Part shown: in pieces, positions 6,834 to 10,175 of the stretch
How the letters are laid out: each line of letters starts with the position of its first letter
Position numbering within the stretch: the stretch's first letter is position 1
Assembly (NCBI GenBank): GCA_023396615.1
Contig: JAEWVM010000113.1
Span: forward strand, 1-10,175
From: Spirochaetota bacterium
Lineage (GTDB): Bacteria; Spirochaetota; UBA4802; JAFGJZ01
Reading direction: 5' to 3'
DNA length: 10,175 nucleotides
The notes under the pieces: generated by a model
What the model was told of the DNA's origin: nothing
What the model saw: the letters and a program-made list of their open reading frames with translations, nothing else
Database searches by the model: none
Translations under genes and position numbers: made by a program

Positions 6834-7723
6834 TAGTTAAATACGCAAAGATAGCTTAACAGCCCATCTTTTTCGTCCCTTCGGGCAATTGCAATAAGTT
6901 TTTGAGACTCATCAAAGAGTGCAAATTCGGACATACCCGCATATCCAACCTGTTCAGGATGCATTCTCAGTCCGTTTTTTACTTTCGCGGATAATTCCGC
7001 CGAAAGCGAAACAGAAGGCATCCCTTCGACGGCACTTTCCATTGAAACAATGAAAGATGTCCGTCCTGATGAAAAAGCTTCTCCTACATCATCGGGTTTT
7101 ACCGCGTCATTGACGCTGAATTTACCCGATTCAGTTCTTCTAAGAAAAGCAAGATGCGCGCCAACCTGCAGTTTATCACCAAGATCCCGTGCTATAGAAC
7201 GTATATACGTTCCCTTAGAACAGAATATTTCTGCGCAGACTGTTTTATCGGCGATGTTTACCGACTTTATATCGATTGAATAGATTTCTATTGCTCTCGG
7301 AGATAACTCGATTTGTTCTCCGTTTCTGACCCGGTCGGAAGCTCTAACCCCGTTGACTTTAAGCGCGGAATACCGCGGAGGGATCTGCAGCTGTTTTCCC
7401 TTCATGGATAGAAGGGCACCCGTGATCATCTCTTCTGTTAAAAATGATGTATCACAAGCGGCGACCGGAACACCGTCAGAATCGTACGTATCCGTCGATT
7501 CACCCAGCTTTATCACCGCAGTATACCGTTTGTCGCTTTCAAGAAAGAAACGCGTAAGACGTGTTGCTTTCCCGGTGGCTGCGACAATCAAGCCTTCTGC
7601 GGCTTTGTCGAGAGTTCCAGAATGACCTATTTTTTTAACCCGCAAAAGTTTCCTTATACGGGCTATCGCGTCAAAAGACGTTATACCTGCAGGTTTGTCT
7701 ATCAATAAAATTACATCATTCAT
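6833..7723 (-). CDS. truB: tRNA pseudouridine-55 synthase TruB
   Basis: TruB converts U55 in the T-loop of tRNAs to pseudouridine and also helps fold tRNA. The 296-residue protein begins with LLIDKPAGITSFDAI (6-20). The catalytic aspartate is D39 in GHSGTLDKAAEGLIVAATGKATRL. RYTAVIKLGESTDTYD, the substrate-loop segment QIPPRYSALKVNGVRA and the C-terminal catalytic-domain motif SKGTYIRSIARDLG follow in normal order. A short C-terminal domain (about 235-296) has the length of many bacterial TruB tails. The start ATG (7723-7721) lies inside the end of rbfA, with an overlap of 8 bases. The Shine-Dalgarno sequence is weak, so translation is probably coupled to rbfA by re-initiation. In many bacteria ribF follows truB. 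Here rpsO follows directly. Confidence 0.97.
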   Translation of the reverse strand: MNDVILLIDKPAGITSFDAIARIRKLLRVKKIGHSGTLDKAAEGLIVAATGKATRLTRFFLESDKRYTAVIKLGESTDTYDSDGVPVAACDTSFLTEEMITGALLSMKGKQLQIPPRYSALKVNGVRASDRVRNGEQIELSPRAIEIYSIDIKSVNIADKTVCAEIFCSKGTYIRSIARDLGDKLQVGAHLAFLRRTESGKFSVNDAVKPDDVGEAFSSGRTSFIVSMESAVEGMPSVSLSAELSAKVKNGLRMHPEQVGYAGMSEFALFDESQKLIAIARRDEKDGLLSYLCVFN

Positions 7724-8081
7724 CGTCGGAAGTTTTTTCTTTTGCCAGTCCGTCGATAAGATTCACAACACCAAGACCTTTTTCGATTGAATCGTCATAG
7801 ACAAAGTTCACATCGGGTATAGTCTTGATCTGCATTTCTTTTCCAAGATGAAATTTTACAAACCCTGCGGCGGCATTAAGACCTTTTATAGTCTTTCTTT
7901 TTTCATCGGCGCCGCCGATTACCGATATATGAACAGTTGCGATAGTGCGGTCATCGTTAAGCTCCGCCTTCACAACAGTTGCAAACCCTATTCTGGGGTC
8001 TTTGATGACCCCTTTGATCAACAGATCACCTATTATTCTTTTTATCAGCTCTTCAAGTCTTTCTTTTCTATATGACGCCAT
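7716..8081 (-). CDS. rbfA: 30S ribosome-binding factor A
   Basis: RbfA is a small KH-like protein that binds the 30S subunit near the 5' end of 16S rRNA helix 1 during late maturation and cold adaptation. The 121-residue protein is of normal size. It shows an N-terminal helix (YRKERLEELIKRIIGDLL, 4-21), the family motif DPRIGFATVVKAEL (28-41), VHISVIG (50-56), the helix around AAAGFVKFHLGKEM (70-83) and the end segment PDVNFVYDDSIEKG (88-101). The start ATG (8081-8079) directly abuts the infB stop TAA (8084-8082) with no spacer and in the same frame, and only a weak GGGG site precedes it. Expression is therefore likely tied to IF-2 translation. Its stop lies inside truB. Confidence 0.96.
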   Translation of the reverse strand: MASYRKERLEELIKRIIGDLLIKGVIKDPRIGFATVVKAELNDDRTIATVHISVIGGADEKRKTIKGLNAAAGFVKFHLGKEMQIKTIPDVNFVYDDSIEKGLGVVNLIDGLAKEKTSDDE

Positions 8082-10175
8082 TTATACCCCGAGCTTCTTA
8101 GCTACTTCCGTAAGCTTGTAGAACTCAATGGTATCATCTACACGGACATCATTGAAATTGTTTACGCCGATACCGCATTCCTGACCGCCGAGAACTTCAT
8201 TGGCGTCATCCTTGAAACGCTTGAGCGATTTGAGCTCTCCGTCAAAAACCACAACAGACTCGCGGATAACTCTGACCTTGTTTGTTCTCTGAATCTTTCC
8301 GTCGACAAGAATACATCCGGCGATAGTTCCGATTTTTGAAACTTTGAATATCTGTTTAACTTCCGCATGACCTGTAATCGTTTCAACGATATCCGGTGCA
8401 AGCATTCCTTCCATCGCTTTCTTGATGTCATCCGTAACTTCAAATATGATATTGTACATCTTGATTGAAACTTTTTCAGATTCAGCAAGATCTGCGATTT
8501 TCGGAAGCGGACGTACGTGATAACCGATAACAACTGCGTTTGATGCCGAAGCAAGCATAACGTCGCTTTCGTTTATTCCGCCTGCTCCCGCATGAATAAC
8601 CTTAACCCTTATTTCATCCGTTGAAAGTTTTTCAAGAGCGTCTTTAAGAGCCTGAACCGAACCGTCAACATCCGCCTTAATGACGATCTTAAGATCCTGA
8701 ACAGCACCCTCTTTAATCATATCGTTAAACGATTCAAGTGTAACTTTCTTAAACTGTTTAGCAGATTCGGCACGCTTGAGTTCCTGGCGCTTCTGACCGA
8801 TCTGTTTCGCATATCTGTCGCTGACAACCGCCTGAAAAGGATCACCGGCTGACGGAATTCCGTCAATACCGAGAATTTCAACAGGAGTAGAAGGTCCGGC
8901 AACTTCAATAGCCTCACCTCTGTCATTGAACATCGCTCGAACTTTAGCTGAATAAACACCGGCAACGATAAAATCACCGACTCTGAGTGAACCGTTCTGA
9001 ATGAGAACAGTACAAACAGTTCCGCGGCCGTGCTCTATCTTGGACTCAATGATAGTTCCTTTCGCGCGTATATTAGGATTAGCCTTAAGCTCAAGCATCT
9101 CTGCCTGCATAAGTACGGCTTCCAGGAGACCTTCGATATTTATTTTCTGTTTCGCACTGATTTCGACAAAAAGATTCTTTCCGCCCCATTCCTCAGGAAC
9201 GATTTCGTAAGCAGTCAATGCTTCGCGCACCTTCTGAGGATTAGCTTCAGGAAGATCTATTTTATTTATAGCTACTATAATAGGAACATTCGCATCCTTC
9301 GCATGATTGATTGCCTCTACTGTCTGAGGCATAACTCCGTCATTTGCCGCAACTATAAGAATTACCATATCGGTAACTTTCGCACCGCGGGCACGCATTG
9401 TAGTAAACGCCGCGTGACCAGGAGTATCAAAGAATGTCACTTTCTGACCATGAACATCTACCTGATAAGCTCCGATATGCTGAGTGATTCCGCCGAATTC
9501 CTGATCAATGACATTAGCGCTTCTAATTGCATCAAGAAGCTTTGTTTTACCGTGATCGACATGACCCATAACGGCAACCACCGGAGGTCTATGAATATTA
9601 TCCTCGACAACATTCTCTTCCTCTTCTCGGATAACTGTTTCTTCGTAAAGCGTTACAACCTTAACCTGAGTGCCGTATTCGCTCGCAAGAATCTCCGCCG
9701 TTTCTGCATCAAGTACCTGGTTAATAGTAGCCATAAAACCGAGTTTCATAAGCTTTGCGATAACATCACTTGCCTTAACATTAAGTTTTTTAGCAAGGTC
9801 ACCGACAGAAACTGTTTCGGTAATATCTATATTCTTAGGAATAGAAACTTCAGCATCGCGAAGTTCTTTTTTCTTTTTAGCAAGAAATGCTTTTTCTGCG
9901 GCTTCCTTAGCGGAAATTTCCGCGAAACGGCTTTTCTTTATATCTTTTTCTTTATCACGTTCTTTTCTTTTGCCTCTGTCAGCGCCTTTTGCCTGATCGA
10001 GTTCGGTTGAAAAACCTTCATTCGCCTGCGGTCTTCCGCCGGTCGGACGAGGTCCTCTGTTACCAAAAGATCCGCCTCTGTTAAAACCGCCTTCACGGCG
10101 CTGTCCGCCGCCCTGTCCCGGTGTATACGGACGATTTCCGCCCTGACCAGGCGTGTACGGTCTGTTTCCGCCCTG
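8082..10175 (-). CDS. infB: Translation initiation factor IF-2, 5' end outside the window
   Basis: IF-2 is the GTPase that brings initiator fMet-tRNA to the 30S subunit and promotes subunit joining. The frame stays open to the right edge, giving 697 visible residues. The first ~50 are Gly/Arg/Pro-rich, with tandem QGGNRPYTPG units. A highly charged Lys/Glu/Arg segment (about 58-112) follows, then an IF2_N domain (about 115-165, KNIDITETVSVGDLAKKLNV). The GTPase domain holds G1 GHVDHGKT (204-211), G2 GGITQHIG (about 228-235), G3 DTPG (250-253), G4 NKID (304-307) and G5 SAK (340-342). EF-Tu-like domain II, domain III and the C-terminal fMet-tRNA-binding domain follow to a normal end. An internal ATG at 9749 lies inside IF2_N without a good ribosome site and is not the start. 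nusA usually lies upstream, outside the window. Confidence 0.98.
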   Translation of the reverse strand, partial: QGGNRPYTPGQGGNRPYTPGQGGGQRREGGFNRGGSFGNRGPRPTGGRPQANEGFSTELDQAKGADRGKRKERDKEKDIKKSRFAEISAKEAAEKAFLAKKKKELRDAEVSIPKNIDITETVSVGDLAKKLNVKASDVIAKLMKLGFMATINQVLDAETAEILASEYGTQVKVVTLYEETVIREEEENVVEDNIHRPPVVAVMGHVDHGKTKLLDAIRSANVIDQEFGGITQHIGAYQVDVHGQKVTFFDTPGHAAFTTMRARGAKVTDMVILIVAANDGVMPQTVEAINHAKDANVPIIVAINKIDLPEANPQKVREALTAYEIVPEEWGGKNLFVEISAKQKINIEGLLEAVLMQAEMLELKANPNIRAKGTIIESKIEHGRGTVCTVLIQNGSLRVGDFIVAGVYSAKVRAMFNDRGEAIEVAGPSTPVEILGIDGIPSAGDPFQAVVSDRYAKQIGQKRQELKRAESAKQFKKVTLESFNDMIKEGAVQDLKIVIKADVDGSVQALKDALEKLSTDEIRVKVIHAGAGGINESDVMLASASNAVVIGYHVRPLPKIADLAESEKVSIKMYNIIFEVTDDIKKAMEGMLAPDIVETITGHAEVKQIFKVSKIGTIAGCILVDGKIQRTNKVRVIRESVVVFDGELKSLKRFKDDANEVLGGQECGIGVNNFNDVRVDDTIEFYKLTEVAKKLGV
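10111..10175 (-). repeat. Tandem 30-base repeats coding QGGNRPYTPG in IF-2
   Basis: Two complete 30-base units (10175-10146 and 10145-10116) encode QGGNRPYTPG twice. A third degenerate unit begins QGGG at 10115. The units differ at several synonymous positions (for example AAC AGA against AAT CGT), so the peptide is kept while the DNA has diverged. The array reaches the window edge and probably continues upstream. Gly/Arg/Pro-rich disordered N-terminal extensions are common in IF-2. Confidence 0.85.

Noticed and set aside
8162..8554. Minus-strand 130-codon frame inside infB
   Set aside because: It is an out-of-frame shadow within the conserved C-terminal part of IF-2.
9543..9749. Internal start at 9749 giving a short IF-2 isoform
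   Set aside because: The ATG is in the middle of the IF2_N domain and the upstream bases show no Shine-Dalgarno sequence.
9030..10010. Plus-strand open frame of 326 codons opposite infB
   Set aside because: It lies wholly antisense to the IF-2 frame, which has unmistakable motifs. The translated product has no recognisable domain and looks like mirrored codon usage.
1..10175. Mobile element, CRISPR, defence or phage system
   Set aside because: No transposase, integrase, phage or nuclease-defence motifs were seen, and no spaced repeats or terminal inverted repeats. The content is housekeeping and envelope genes.

Overview
The window is a compact bacterial gene cluster of about 40% G+C by eye, with every gene on the minus strand, so transcription runs from base 10175 toward base 1. 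The gene order is infB (5' end outside the window), rbfA, truB, rpsO, pnp, an M16 zinc peptidase, a bactofilin, a LysM/M23 murein peptidase, an unrecognised exported protein, and a second exported protein cut by the left edge. No tRNA, rRNA, CRISPR array, insertion sequence or phage gene is visible, and no non-coding stretch exceeds about 95 bases.

Bases about 4413-10175 form the widely conserved translation/RNA-decay operon. It encodes initiation factor IF-2, 30S maturation factor RbfA, tRNA pseudouridine-55 synthase TruB, ribosomal protein S15 and polynucleotide phosphorylase. Junctions are very tight: infB abuts rbfA, rbfA overlaps truB by 8 bases, and pnp abuts the M16 gene. Only the 42-base truB-rpsO gap and the 23-base rpsO-pnp gap leave room for internal control. 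The M16 peptidase directly after pnp is a common bacterial arrangement.

Bases about 1687-3150 hold a cell-envelope pair. A bactofilin (cytoskeletal scaffold) starts 8 bases after the M16 stop codon. It is followed by a membrane-anchored peptidase with two LysM domains and an M23 domain. Bactofilins are known to partner with M23 endopeptidases in cell-shape control, so this looks like a morphogenesis module riding on the translation operon.

Bases 1-1639 hold two exported proteins in more A+T-rich DNA. The upstream one (848-1639) is not recognised. The downstream one (1-754, partial) resembles an uncharacterised secreted family that I recall mainly from actinobacterial lipoproteins.

Organism: a Gram-negative-type bacterium, probably uncultured. 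The IF-2 region around the N-terminal domain and G1/G2 motifs (for example EFGGITQHIGAY) reminds me of spirochaetes. The gene order without ribF between truB and rpsO also fits deltaproteobacterial-type or Elusimicrobia-like genomes. Spirochaetota is my leading guess, with low confidence. I see no clear evidence of a wholly new system. The points most worth checking are the bactofilin-M23 pair, the two exported proteins and the unusual zero-gap in-frame gene junctions.
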